64,000 nt of DNA from Cephalopachus bancanus (lineage: Eukaryota > Chordata > Mammalia > Primates > Tarsiidae), in the NCBI GenBank assembly GCA_027257055.1, contig JAPVLO010000055.1, positions 9,447,501 to 9,511,500 of the forward strand. Reading direction: 5' to 3'. The notes beneath the pieces are model-generated. The model saw only the letters and a program-made list of their open reading frames with translations. It ran no database searches and had not been told where the DNA came from. Both the position numbers and the translations under genes were made by a program. Shown here in pieces: positions 23,870 to 35,431 of this stretch. Position 1 is the stretch's first letter. Each line of letters starts with the position of its first letter.

Positions 23870-24000
23870 TGAATATAATTCCCTCATTGTATAGATGACA
23901 AAACACCTCTGTAAGTGAAAGCAACTTGAGTATACTCAGCAAACTGACAGAGGTGGGATTAGAACCCTAGTTTCTGAATGGATTTTGAATCCATAATACT
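23870..24000 (-). mobile_element. MIR SINE remnant
   Basis: 'ctcattgtatagatgacaaa' followed by 'ctgacagaggtgggattaga' and 'accctagtttctga' is MIR in reverse orientation. Confidence 0.65.
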
Positions 24001-24268
24001 GAGTGATCTTTCACAGAAACAAAGAACTGAGTATCACATGTTCTCATTCATAAGCAGACCTTGAACAATTATCGTAATACTATAAGAAAAGGATTGGCAG
24101 TAGCAGGAAACTGTGGGGAGGGGGTGGGGAAGTGGGATTGGCAGTAGTGCAAATCTGCCCAGGTGTGGGAGGGCATACCTCATCAATAAGCATACCTGCA
24201 TAATGAAGATTTGTACACCTAACCCTGAACTGTACTCCACATCTCTGAAATAAAAAAATTAAAAGATA
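24001..24268 (+). mobile_element. Young L1 3' end, strongly 5'-truncated
   Basis: It opens in the last codons of ORF2 ('agtgatctttcacagaaac', 'cacatgttctcattcataag') and runs through a G-rich 3' UTR stretch (24115-24180) to 'ctgaactgtactccacatct' and an A-rich tail. The tail was then used as an insertion site by the adjacent Alu. Shared 3' UTR text with 8195-8335 and 37539-38769 defines one L1 lineage. Confidence 0.85.
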
Positions 24269-24269
24269 A

Positions 24270-24485
24270 TTTTTTTTTTGAGTTGGAGTCTCACTCTGTC
24301 GCCCAGACTGGAGTGCAGTGGCCGCTCCCGGCCACCGCAGCCTCGACCTGCCAGGCTCCGGCGATCCTTCCGCCTCAGCCTTCCAAGTAGCTGGAGCTAC
24401 AGGCGTGAGCTACCATCACCGGCTAATTTTTTTATTTATTGTAGAGATGAGGTCTCGCCAAGTTGTGCCCAGGCGGGTCACGAAC
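24270..24485 (-). mobile_element. Derived-lineage Alu (copy 4), 5'-truncated
   Basis: On the minus strand it contains the complete right arm and part of the left arm, stopping just upstream of the B-box region. It is flanked by AAAAGATAA repeats (24261-24269 and 24487-24495), the target lying in the A-rich tail of the L1 just upstream. The right-arm hairpin is perfect with a GGAG loop. Confidence 0.9.
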
Positions 24486-24545
24486 AAAAAGATAAAATTT
24501 TTAAAAAGAACCCAGGTTTCTGTCCACTAACTTTTCTGAATATAT

Positions 24546-24860
24546 ATATTTTGATTTTTTTTTATTTACCTTTTTATTTTTGAGTTAGAGTCTCACTCTG
24601 TCACCCAGATGGGAGTGCAGTGGCACACTCCCGGCCACCACAGCCTCGATCTGCTGGACTCTGGCTATCCTTTCTCCTCAGCCTTCCAAGTAGCCAGAGC
24701 TACAGGCGCGCGCTACCACGCCTGGTTAATTTTTGATTTATCGTAGAGACAAGGTCTCACCAAACTGCCCGGTTGGGTCTTGAATCCACGAACTCAGGCA
24801 ATCCACTCACCTCGGCCTCCCAAAGTGCTGGGATTACAGGCTGAGCCACCGAGTCTGGTC
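24546..24860 (-). mobile_element. Alu related to the derived lineage but older (copy 5)
   Basis: Full dimeric Alu on the minus strand with target duplication CTGAATATAT (24536-24545 and 24861-24870). It shares the lineage linker and left-arm text but is more diverged. The right-arm hairpin is interrupted (GTGGCCGGGAG followed by TGTGCCAC), and the B-box segment reads GGATTCAAGACC. It may preserve an intermediate state of the family. Confidence 0.9.
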
Positions 24861-24870
24861 CTGAATATAT

Positions 24871-25139
24871 TTTATGTATATCTTATCTTTCTCTAAAGCT
24901 GCCATTTTCTTTTTTTCCTTTTACTGGGTTACCATCTGAGCAGACAAAGCACGTCTTGCAGTGTGCATCATAGCAGGTAGTTGTGTGTACGACATAGTAA
25001 GTACCCAGGGGAAACAAAATGCTGTGGATTATTTGGTGCCATCAGCTCAGATCCAATCTAGCATTGACCCGAGCATGACGAGGAAATATGCCCACTGTGA
25101 CAATGCCGTGAAGTAAAAACCAAAACCAAACAAGTCAAA
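24871..25139. other. Unique-looking DNA
   Basis: No recognisable feature. Confidence 0.4.
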
Positions 25140-25280
25140 AGAATTGGCTTCTGCCCTTGTGCTAGTCAGTACCTCTTTGGGCCTGAGTTTTTAATTTGGA
25201 AAATGGGATTGGCATATCTCAAACTATCTGTGAAGAATAAATGAGATGATATGCATTAAAGCATTTTTTTAGCTATAGAG
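25140..25280 (+). mobile_element. MIR SINE remnant
   Basis: 'agtacctctttgggcctgag' and 'ttggaaaatgggattggcat' then 'gaataaatgagatgatatgc' follow the forward MIR core. Confidence 0.65.
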
Positions 25281-26739
25281 AAAGTCACCAATTCATTTTT
25301 ATTGTTTTTACTGATTATTGTATGACTATAGGCTTTGAAAAGTCATTAAGTATTTTCTAAATTAGCACAGAGATTTTTGGATTTTACTAATGGAAAGACA
25401 ACAAATGCTCCATATTGGAAGGAGCTCACCAGCGACAATGACCATGAAGAGGCATCAGGGCTTGTAACCTTCCAGCGAGGGGACAGATCTAGTACAAGGG
25501 AATCTTCAGTGAGCCTTGAGCTGTAGTAGCAAATGCCATCAGGTTTCCAGTAGGTAATGACGTGGTAGAATCTAGATAGTACACCCACCTCTGCAATGAG
25601 TGGCCCCTGGGGCTGTGTACAGGGTGTTGCTTTTTCTATACAGCTTCCGAAGCTGAGTGTCTCTCTTGGGAATGATGTTAGAACTTATTTAAACTGGATT
25701 ATTTTACTAACTTCATTCGGAATCTTCTTATTCTAAGACCAGCAGCAAAGCTAGATGTAGACAAGACAGCCCTGCAGCAGCAAAGAATAGCACATGGCTA
25801 GTCTCAGTCATGGTGGTCATCTTGGCTAGAATTCATTGAGTACCATGTGCCAGGTACTGTGCCAGGTGTAATATCTAAATTCCTTTTACTTACAGAAGGA
25901 TGGTGGGGACAGTTCTCTGCCTCTTGGTGCTTTCTCTAGACCATTGGAATAATTTAATTCCGTTCATGATTTCATTCATTCATTCAAATAGTCATTTTTG
26001 AAGGTATATTATATGCCAGAGACCATATTAGGAATGTCCTCAGAGCATAAAATGTAGCTAAAAAGAAGTGATCTCCTTACTAGTTTCTTTAGAAGATCAG
26101 AAAGCATTTGGTAGCAGAAGAAGCCCTAGATGGAAGTCTGAAGTTGCCATTTTGGTTTTCAGCTCTATCAACGACTATGTGTCCTTGTGTTAGAAAGGTC
26201 TCTTTTCAGGTCCTTGAATCCATTGTTTATAAGATAATAGTACTTGATGAACTCTTCTCCAAAAGCCCAAGTACCAACATTCTCTGGGACCAGCCGCTGC
26301 GAAGAGAGGACTGGTTTTTGGCTCCACAAAAGCAAATCCAGTGCAGGGCGTGCCACAGGAAAGCAGAATCTGCTGCTGCTGGTGACAATGAAGATGTTCC
26401 CACTTCATGTGCCAAACCAGCTTGTCACAGATAAAGCATGGTGTGAGCCAGCATCTCTGTAGACTTCTGGCTCCTGCCCATCAGCTCAAAAAAAATCCCA
26501 GCTACTGGAGAGAGCAACTCATGACTCAAAATCAGATCCTGCTGTTAATGTGGCAAGACCTCCACCCAAAGGCAAGAGTATCATTGGAAGATGCTGGAAC
26601 TTGTCATAATCAATAGAGACAAGATTTCCACATTATTCTCATCCTTTGATAAATCTTCATTGGAGCCAGTGCTATCAATTACTCAAGGCAAAAGTATTCC
26701 CTCATCTGCAAGCATCAGCTTATGCCATACTTAGACCTA
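25281..26739. other. Unique-looking DNA
   Basis: No gene is recognised. Around 26108-26462 several overlapping open frames exist on both strands with no coding signature. A 'attcattcattcaaatag' stretch near 25970-26060 may be an old LINE remnant. Confidence 0.45.
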
Positions 26740-26958
26740 TTGGCATGTGCAAACCCACACGCACACGTACTCACACATGTACAGGCATACATTCACACCA
26801 CACACTCATGCACACACATACTTAGGCATGTGCACACACATACACACTAATGCATGCACACACATACATACCCATGCATACGCACATACATACTCATGCA
26901 TGCACACTAATGCATGCACACACACACATACTCATGCATACACATACTCATGCTGATG
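26740..26958. repeat. CA-rich minisatellite
   Basis: Irregular tandem units built from CACACATAC, CATGCATGCACAC and TACTCATGCATAC fill this stretch. The most regular part, 26840-26955, shows related units of about 20-40 bp. It probably arose by expansion from a CA repeat. Confidence 0.85.
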
Positions 26959-27379
26959 ATACACCAAAACCGTCATGATAAAGACTTTGCCTTATGCACT
27001 GGCAAACTCTGGTGACTACAAAAGAAAACCTAATATATGCTTCTTTCCTTACTTGGGTTCAATTTTTACTTACATTAAGCAAGCAAATAAAAACAAGCAC
27101 TTAACTTGGGTACTAGGAATTTTCACTATAAACGCTAAAAATATTAGTCCCCAGAGTTAAAATATACCATAAGTCTTAAGTAGAATCACAAATAGTCATG
27201 AACTTATATTGAAAACAACTGATTTTTAAAATCTATTTTCATGGGTGATTGTACAACCTATGATATTAAAATATAATAAATACAAAGTTAGACTGTTGAG
27301 TGATTCTCTCCTCATATACTTCCATGTTGTTAAAACCAAAATGCGAGGCCTGGTTAACCTGTTAGATTTTTGCTACTTA
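26959..27379. other. Unique-looking AT-rich DNA
   Basis: No recognisable feature. Confidence 0.4.
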
Positions 27380-27654
<275 letters not shown>

Positions 27655-28184
27655 TCGATTTTTCTTTCTATTTAACCAAGTGAAACATGATAGCTGTTTA
27701 AACCAAACCCAAATCAAACAGAAATCAAAACTCTTTGATTCTTGGTCCCTGTTACAGGTCAAATGTCTATTTACAGCAACAAGCACACACCTATATTGAA
27801 ATGGCAGGCAGAGAACTTGCTGGCTGTGATTTCAGACTCTTTAGGTTATATCATGCTTTTAAGAGAAATGGTACTACACAGGCAAGATTCCAAAGTTCAA
27901 GGAGACCTCTTTGAATTTGACTTTGACCAACAGGCAAGGATCATGGAGAGGGGATTCCATTTGGGTTGATCTGTCTTGTTTGTGTTTATTTGAGTTTAGT
28001 TTATTTAACTGAGGTGGGATCATTATGGGGATGTTAAAGATAATGAGAAGGGCGCACCCTTAGAAGGCAGGTGCCATCCTTGTTCCCATTCCACAAGGGA
28101 CTTGAGCAGGTTAGAGACCTAAGCAGTTTCCCAAAAACACACTCATCTGGTCAGTTATAGAGTTCACCTTACCTGCCCAGTCTC
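27655..28184. other. Unique-looking DNA
   Basis: No recognisable feature. Short open frames only. Confidence 0.4.
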
Positions 28185-28405
28185 TTGTTCCTTTGCGTGA
28201 AATGGGTTTTCACTGGCTAGAACATCTGGGACTTCCTTCTCTGCTATTTTTCAAAGCCCGAGTCAATCATACTCTCTTCCACCTAAATGTCTCTGATGAC
28301 CTCAGGCAAGATTATCTATTCCCTCATTTATGTTCCTGTAGAATCTTATGTTATGAGTGCTTATCATTTGTCTGGAACATAAGGTGGGTAGAAGTGAGTA
28401 ACACG
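28185..28405 (+). mobile_element. Possible L2 LINE remnant
   Basis: 'cctcatttatgttcctgtag' and 'gagtgcttatcatttgtctg' resemble the L2 3' region in forward orientation. Divergence is high. Confidence 0.45.
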
Positions 28406-28477
28406 GAATGAAGTTGCAATGCTAAGATCAGAAAGAGAAAGGATTTCTACACTATGGTGAGGAATTTATTGTGCAGT

Positions 28478-28880
28478 TGTTATGGACTGAATGTTTGTTC
28501 CTGCCACCCCCCCCCACACACAAGAAAATAAATTCACATGTTGAAGTCATAAGCTCCAAGGAGATAGTATTTGGAGACAGGATTCTTGGGAGGTAATCAA
28601 TTTAGACAAAGTCATTAGGGTGGAGCCTTTATAATGGGAATAGTGTCTTTATAAGAAGAAAAACAAAGAGCAGAGCTCTCTCCCTCTTCACCATGTGAGG
28701 ACAGTGTTAGAAGGCAGACATCTTGCAAGCCAGGAAGAGAGGCCTTATCCAAAATCAAATTGACTAGTGCCTTAATCTCGGATTTCTCTGCCTCCAGAAC
28801 TGAGAAGGGTAAATGTCTCTTTTTTAAGCCATCATGATGTCCATGAAATTCTCTTACAGCAGTCCCAGTGGTCTAACACT
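28478..28880 (+). mobile_element. MLT1A-like MaLR LTR
   Basis: It starts TGTTATGGACTGAATGTTTG and passes 'attcacatgttgaagtcata', 'aaagtcattagggtggagcc', 'tctttataagaagaaaaac', 'accatgtgaggacagtg', 'caagccaggaagagaggcc' and 'ctgcctccagaactgag'. This is the order of an MLT1A LTR in forward orientation. A C run (28508-28516) sits near the start. It appears to be a solo LTR. Confidence 0.88.
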
Positions 28881-28994
28881 GTAGTCAGTAAGAGGGTTAG
28901 GTGGATTATAAACCAGAGAATATTATGATAAGGCTATACCAGCTGTATGCCAAATTTTAAAGGAGAAAACTTTTAATTCTATTTATTTATATAA

Positions 28995-29115
28995 TTACAG
29001 GCATCAGCAAATGTTTTCTGTAAAAAGCCAGAGAGTAAATATTTTAGGCTTGGATGGAGATATACAATTTCTGTCTTGTGGGCTGCAAGCTGTGGTTTGC
29101 CATCTTCAATATAAT
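28995..29115 (+). mobile_element. hAT-Charlie nonautonomous fragment
   Basis: 'gcatcagcaaatgttttctg', 'taaaaagccagagagtaaat' and 'attttaggcttggatggaga' match the 5' part of the same hAT family as 4850-5135. The trailing 'gtgggctgcaagctgtggtttgcc' is its 3' part, so the copy is internally deleted. Confidence 0.7.
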
Positions 29116-29744
29116 AAAATAGATTTTCCAAAAGAAACATAATTTCTCAAAGACGGCTGTTGTTTTCTGGGTAGACATCCAAATAATTATTTTTACAGGA
29201 AATTTATTTGTGTCATTTTATTACAAACATAATTAACTAGGTACAGATGTGAATAATTTCATTATAGGCTGTTTTAGCATCCTTGCAAAGGAAATACACT
29301 AAGAAATGATCCATTGTTGTTAGATCAGTGCACATTTATTAAGGATCTCTCAAATGCAGAAGGAGACATTTTAAGGGAGCCTAAGGTTTCAACCTCATTC
29401 TATAGAAGTCACCAACCTATTATTAGAGTCCCACATTAGTTTCATTTTATAAAAATAAACAAATGGGGGAAAAAAAGATCCCACATGGGAAATGCTGTGG
29501 CCACAAGAATGCAGTTGCCTTTGTCTCTGTTGCCTTATATCTAAAAGTAGCTTTTGGACCATTTTCAAAAACTTCTCATCTCCTGTGGAGAGGTCTTCAA
29601 CCCCTACTCTACTCCTCCCTACCATAGATCAACAAGGACCTTCTATTTTCAGCAAATATCAGGGTTATTTCTCTAGCTGAATGAATGCCAAAGAATCACT
29701 CTCTAATTTGTATATGTGATATATGTGCTAGAATGAAGGGAACT
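29116..29744. other. Unique-looking DNA
   Basis: No recognisable feature. Confidence 0.4.
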
Positions 29745-29965
29745 AATTTTTACTTTCCACTTTAAGTCAGACCTTGAGCTAGGCAATTTGCCTTTATTTA
29801 TGTGTGTACGGTTCCCAACAACTTCATGAGGTCATCACTCTTTTCCCTCAAATGTATAGATTTTAACCTCAGAAACCTGCCACATGCCTGGTGTGACCAC
29901 TGAGTATAAGATTTAAGCCCAAATTGTATATTCCAAGGTCTATATCCTTTTTACTTCATTAGATT
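29745..29965 (-). mobile_element. MIR SINE remnant
   Basis: 'gagctaggcaatttgccttt', 'cttcatgaggtcatcactc' and 'taagatttaagcccaaattg' follow MIR in reverse orientation. Confidence 0.65.
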
Positions 29966-31314
29966 CTTATGGTCTATGGTTAGTACATTTATCAATGTTC
30001 TTCTCCCCAGTTCAAAGCAACCATCAACTCTGAAGCAGAATAGCTGATTCGCAGGTTTCACTTACACGTGCATCCCCCCTCATCTCCTCTGACAAAGCAC
30101 CCTGAGTACGAGGGCCTTACTGAAGGAAGCAGTGGAGGGGTTCCTCTGGTGGCCATCCAAAGTGCACACATGCCACTGGGATATGGCAAGGATGGGGAAA
30201 GCTGGGGGGACCTGGGGGACAGGCAGCTAAAACTGATGAGGCAGCCCACCAGCTATGTCAACAGAGCAGAGCGCCTGAGCGCTGGAGCCCTGGGGCTGAT
30301 GGAACCCTGGGATGTGAGCCTGCCCACAGAGCCGCCAAGTCTAGACTCCAGATGTGTGCTCACTACTACCCAGCCAAGTCAGATCCAGTGGGTAAATACT
30401 TCTACCAGATGACAGTGGGCTTGGTTATAGCAGTGATCAAAAAGGACAAAAATAGAAACCAAGTGAATACCAGGCACTGCTGCTGTTCCTTGAAGGATGT
30501 AAACACACACCACACAAACACACACACTCAGTAGATTATATACGTACTGATATTTTCTTGTTATGTTGAAATAGTTCCAAGATGAATTGAAGGCTAAGTA
30601 TATTAGACACTTAAAATGAGCTGAAATTGGGTGCGTAGAAAGGACACAAGCAATTTACCTTTTGATTTTTAACCTTTAGAGAGATTGAAAGTTGATAAAA
30701 AGATAGAAAACAAGTTTTTAAAAAATTTTAATGCGGGGCAATGAAATATCCGTTTGCTTGAGAGTTGAGAGTATTACAATTTTTGAGAGAATCGGATAGA
30801 CCTGCATAACAAAAAATCTAAAAATAGGTTCATCCTCTCGCTTCCTCAGTCCAAGTGTTTACCACTGTCACCCACAACAGCCCGACAGAGTCATCAACTG
30901 TGTGACCTCGATTGCAGCTAGTCTCAGTGATGTCATAGGCTGATTTCAAAATGTGAGCAATTGGAGGGAAAGAACACAGGTTTTCAATAATTCCAGAATT
31001 GCAATATCTCTTTGCTTAAAATACATTGGCACCTGGTAGGAGGTAAGGTTTCACTTCCTTGTGAAATTACAGCCTTCCATATGTCAGTGATAGCAGCTGA
31101 AAATGAATGAAATGCTAGAATTTTTTATGAACTCCCTCACTCAATCCGCAGGGTCCCAGGAGGCATTTAGGTAATATTATAGTCCCTTTCACTGTTTTGT
31201 TCCTTTACTTTTTGAGAGGATAGGATTTTATTTGGGAGGAAAATAGAACCATAACTGGAGTTTAGATTATACCCTTTAGATGAAAGAAGGGAATGATCCC
31301 TGTCAGTTAGAGAA
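29966..31314. other. Unique-looking DNA with a GC-richer patch
   Basis: The part at about 30060-30420 is distinctly more GC-rich than its surroundings and holds a 114-codon plus-strand frame. No splice-site pair or domain supports an exon. A short CA-rich run lies at 30502-30530. Confidence 0.4.
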
Positions 31315-31505
31315 GGCAATTACTACTCACCAATCACCTGTTACTTTTCAGATACTCTGCCTATTTTATCCCCTGTAATCTTCATAGCAGCCCAAGAAAT
31401 TAAGGATATCATAGAATAACTACTTCCAAATACTTCCAGAGTCACAGGGATGATCTATAAGAGAGCCAGCATTTGGACCCATTCTGCTTGAATCCAGATG
31501 AAAAT
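31315..31505 (-). mobile_element. MIR SINE remnant
   Basis: 'tatcccctgtaatcttcata', 'gcagcccaagaaattaagg' and 'agccagcatttggacccatt' fit MIR in reverse orientation. Confidence 0.65.
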
Positions 31506-32539
31506 CGAATATATCCTAGGAAAAGGATTGGGGTGGAATGAAAGGGTCTGAGGATATCTCCTGGCTAAAAATAGCATTGTTTTATTTTTAAAACTTAAAC
31601 TTTCTCATATAACTTGTTGGGTCCATAAAGTATAAAATCTTTTTCTTTAGTCTTTTCAGATCAAAACTAAAATTTTTCTCTCAGACTTCTTTGAATTAAA
31701 AACTCACAACGTATAGAATTTCAACTAAAAATAAACAAACAAAACCAGCACTATCTAGTAGATTAAGTATGGTCATAGGTCCCCTGCTCATGACTGACTA
31801 CATAATTGACTTAAACTTAATTTTGTAAACTTAATTTAAATATGTATTAATGAATCCGAGTCTTTGTCTTATCTTAGGGTCATTGTAATAGATTTTCAAT
31901 TAGCATTATATCATATTAGTCTCTAAAAGTTAATTATGTAAAATTTATTATTTTATATTCTATAAATGCTATAAATTATAGTTTTGCTTCTTATAATTTA
32001 AATTTTCCATTATTTGAATTCTTAATTAAATAAAATACATGCGAACCACATTTTTTTTATTTATGAGAGAGAAAAACTTATCTAAAGAGGCAAGAAAGAA
32101 ATAAAGGTTGTCCAGATGGTTCTATCCTTGGCACTTTTCTCTCTGCTTTCTCATCTTCAGAGATTCCATTAATCTAATTCTAATTAACAATAATTATAAT
32201 CACCTCTGCCATAGAATAAAGTTTTGCAGTTATACCTTTGACTATAAACATGTGTGAGAGTTCCACCTGAATATATATCCCAGACTCTTCACCTTGGAAA
32301 GGATGAACAGGACTCCAGACCTTCCTTCCAATGCCTCTCGTTCCTCTTCCTCCTCTGGGTTCACGGCCTCTGCCTCTTCTCTCAGTCTCTAAAACTTGAA
32401 GACAGTGGAGCCAAAGCTGGCTTCTCTTCCCTCTTGCTTTGTCCATCCCGTCAATTTTCAAACCACATGCAGTGATTCCCTTTGTTATCTGTCTCACCCC
32501 TCTCTCCATCCTTATGCCATCACTCAAGTTCAGAATCTC
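31506..32539. other. Unique-looking DNA, very AT-rich in the middle
   Basis: No gene or clear repeat is recognised. 31800-32060 is conspicuously AT-rich. Confidence 0.45.
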
Positions 32540-32645
32540 ATCGTTCTTTTGGGGGTTGTGCTAATGGCTTTCTAACTGTTCTGCCCATTTCCTACCGTTC
32601 TACATTCCCTTCACTTTATAGTCTCCTGTAATTGGCTTTCCATTT
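32540..32645 (+). mobile_element. Possible L2 LINE fragment
   Basis: 'ctaatggctttctaactgtt' and 'ctgcccatttcctaccgttc' resemble an internal L2 segment in forward orientation. Confidence 0.45.
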
Positions 32646-33009
32646 ACTATGGACTACATGTGTATATGTCCCTCAGAATTGCATGTTGAAACCCTAACCC
32701 TAAAGGGATGGTATTAGATGATGAGAACTTTGAGAGGTGATTAGGTTATGAGGCAGTTATGAGGATGGGGGCCTCATGATGGATGAGTGCCCTTGGAAGA
32801 AGAGACAGGAGAGAGCTCACTTCCTTGCCCTCTGCATTCCCTACCATGTGAAGATATGTTTAGAAGATAGCCATCTGCAAGCCAAGACATCAGATCTGCT
32901 AGCACCTTGATCTTGGACTTCCCTGCCTAAAGACTGTGAAAAGTATGTTTGCCATTTAAGCTACCAAATCTATTGTAATTTGTTACAGCAGTCCAAACTG
33001 ACTAAGACA
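32646..33009 (+). mobile_element. MaLR LTR (MLT1/MST-like)
   Basis: 'tgcatgttgaaaccctaacc', 'tgagaggtgattaggttatg', 'gggggcctcatgatggatga', 'ccatctgcaagccaagacat', 'ccttgatcttggacttccct' and the terminal 'tgactaagaca' follow a MaLR LTR in forward orientation. No internal region flanks it. Confidence 0.85.
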
Positions 33010-33339
33010 CCACTGATCTTAGTACAAAGGATATATGGCTTTTAGATTTTAGATGATCTAGCCCAAACTTTATCTCCTGTCTCAATTTCCAGGCTGCAGA
33101 CAGTCTTCTTTTCCCCTTTATACCTGTTTTTGACCTCTGTAGAGACATTTTCCTTGCTATTCCCTCCACTTGCTGTGTTCTTCCCTATAATTTGTCCTTG
33201 GTAACTAGTGCTCATACTTTGGCTCTTGCTGAGTTGCTCCTGCCTCAAGGAATATTTTTCAATGGTCTAGATAGGTTCAAGGTGAAATAATTTCATAGTG
33301 CTGTTGGGGGTCTTCTCAGTTATTTCATTTACAGTTTTA

Positions 33340-33464
33340 CATGCATTCATGTTTTTTACTTATATCTGTCTCACTATATTATAAACTATACATGGGTAAG
33401 GACCTTGTCTGATTTTGCTGGCCATTGTAGTTACAAATCCTGGCAAACACTCTAATACATTAAC
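33340..33464 (+). mobile_element. L2 3' end, left half
   Basis: 'aaactatacatgggtaagga' and 'ccttgtctgattttgctggc' match the L2 3' terminal region in forward orientation. The element is broken at 33464 by the solo LTR and resumes at 34406. Confidence 0.7.
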
Positions 33465-34405
33465 TGTTGGGAGCTGGCCATGGAGGCCCACTGAGCATTA
33501 GGGATCAGGAAGGGCCGTTGACCCCAAGATCACTAGGATGTGTTCGGAGCTGTTGATCCATTCCCTCCGTCTTTTTCCATTTGGCACAAGCTACCAGGAA
33601 AGGCTCCAGCTGGCTCTAACAGAAAACTCTGAGACCGGAATGTATACAGTTAAACCTGGGAGTCTATTGTTCCCATTTTCCATGACTTCTGGTCTTTTGC
33701 TTTATCACAATTTAAGTTTGACTTTGAGTCACATTGAGGAGCCTTAGTGCAGGTCACAGGTTCTCTTGATGTGACTTTCAGAAATTTATAGATATAGGTT
33801 TTAGAAAATAGTTTATATAGATTAAGAAAATTTTAGTAACCATTTTATTATAGAAGTGTGGTTAGTTCAGTTTGATTTAGGTGGGCCAGTGAAGTTTGTA
33901 TTAGGCCAGCTGGTGCTAGGAGAGTGTAACTATACCAGCAACTGTTTCATAGAAACTAGTTTGAATTAGCATAGAATAGTAAAAGGTAATATATCATTAT
34001 GTTGGTTTCAGGTGTAAGCATTGAACGACGCTATGTAGCTATAAACAATTAAGGGTACATAGAAACTGGATAAGAACTTCATGCTTTTCTTCATGTTTGA
34101 AAAATACATCTGCTTGAGAGTGGGGGGGTGCCCTGTGTGCACCTGGACCTGGTCATGTGAAAGGCACATGCTACCTTTTGTGTAACCATAGCAGCAGGAG
34201 TTCCTGTGATAATAACTTTGCAGAGTTTGGGGATAAAAGCCCTGGGATTACACCCATTAAACAGCTTCTGGTAACTTGAGCAGGAGTCCAGTCTCTTTCT
34301 TTCTCCCCCCTTTTCTTTCTCTTTATAGCTATCCCTCCAGTTCAAATCACTGATGCCGTCACACCGCCAGAGACTCCCAATCCCTGCAGGGGCAGGACCC
34401 CCGCA
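33465..34405 (+). mobile_element. Solo LTR of an endogenous retrovirus, 941 bp, 6-bp target duplication
   Basis: The segment begins TGTTGGGAGC and ends GGACCCCCGCA, with TG...CA termini. It is flanked on both sides by ATTAAC (33459-33464 and 34406-34411). A 6-bp target duplication and long LTR suggest a class II (ERVK/betaretrovirus-like) origin. Near the 3' side are a TATA-like GATAAAAGC (34232-34240) and an ATTAAA polyadenylation-type signal (34256-34261). No gag, pol or env sequence is present, so it is the product of LTR-LTR recombination. It split an older L2. Confidence 0.88.
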
Positions 34406-34445
34406 ATTAACATATGCTCAATAAATATTTGTGGAAAGAGGGAAA
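34406..34445 (+). mobile_element. L2 3' end, right half
   Basis: 'tatgctcaataaatatttgtgg' is the classic terminal text of L2, continuing the L2 broken at 33464. The first six bases are the LTR target duplication. Confidence 0.75.
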
Positions 34446-34472
34446 AAGATGGTAAACAAAGAAGAGGGGAGT

Positions 34473-34900
34473 TTATTAGTTTTCTGTTGCTGTATAGCAT
34501 TACTTCAGACACAGTGGCTTAAAACAGCATGGATTTATCATCTCATAGTTTTTGTGGATCTGAAATCTAGTATGTTTTGACTGGGTATTCTCGTCAATGT
34601 CATACAGGGCTGAAATCAAGGGATCAGTCAGCCTTCCCCTATTGTGGAGACTGATGAGAGAAAGAATTGTTTTCTTGCTAGAGGTCTGAATAGCTGAAAC
34701 ACCCAAAGGTTGAACCCAGGTATCTGCCAGGTAACCCCATCCATAGGAGTCCCCTCTTTTCCAATCTCTCTAATTTCAGGGGGAAAAAATATTTTAAGGT
34801 TCTCCAAGGGATTGTTTGATTAAATCAGGCTCACTTGGATAATCTATGCTTTGATTAATTCAAAGTCAACAGGAGTAATAAACGACCATCTTCACAGGCC
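34473..34900 (-). mobile_element. MLT1-like MaLR LTR
   Basis: 'ttattagttttctgttgctg', 'cagtggcttaaaacagcatg', 'gatttatcatctcatag' and later 'caggctcacttggataatct' follow an MLT1 LTR in reverse orientation. The middle is diverged. Confidence 0.8.
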
Positions 34901-35049
34901 CTGCAGGCAGTCAAGAGAAAAGGGTTGTATAGGGCATGCTCCAGAGCAAAACAGAACTTGGGGAACACCTTGGGATTCTGCTGGGAACAGACAGGCACAA
35001 GGCTTAACAACCAGGTTGCTGAGCATTATTGCTCTCTGAGGTAGGGTGT

Positions 35050-35190
35050 GGATTAGAGTAACAGACTTTCAAACCCATATGTTGGCCAAGAGATGTTGAG
35101 CAAGTTATAACGTTTCTAAGTCTTAGCTTTCAAATATCTAATATTATAATATCAAAAATATTTACTTCAAGAGTTGTCATGAAAGATCAA
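35050..35190 (+). mobile_element. Possible MIR SINE remnant
   Basis: 'gatgttgagcaagttataac' and 'gtttctaagtcttagctttc' resemble the MIR centre in forward orientation. Weak. Confidence 0.4.
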
Positions 35191-35408
35191 ATGTCTCTTC
35201 ATTCACACAATGTTCTTTTTTATACTAGAAAATATAGTCTATACAAAAGGTATACTAGAGAGAGAAAGAGAAGATTCACCTCCCCAAGGTAGAGAAGGAA
35301 GCCAAGGCCAGGAAACATGGTGACAGTCATAGCTCAGAGCACATGGCCACACAACATAATGTTCAAGTGGTATCCCTGGGACATAGAAAACACCCACTAA
35401 GAGAGAGA

Positions 35409-35431
35409 TTTTTTTTTTTTTTTTTTTTTTT
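35409..35431. repeat. T23 homopolymer, possible tail of a minus-strand retro-insert
   Basis: 23 uninterrupted T residues. Imperfect AG-rich repeats TAAGAGAGAGA (35398-35408) and TTAGAGAGACA (35524-35534) could be target duplications of a short minus-strand insert ending there. The intervening sequence is not recognised, and the flanks are low-complexity, so this is weak. Confidence 0.5.

Noticed and set aside
26747..26956. Frame rich in His and Thr (MQTHTHTYSHMYRH...)
   Set aside because: It is translation of the CA-rich minisatellite.
26740..26958. Possible CRISPR-like regular repeat
   Set aside because: Units vary in length and sequence, there are no spacers, and the genome is a primate. 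It is a CA-derived minisatellite.
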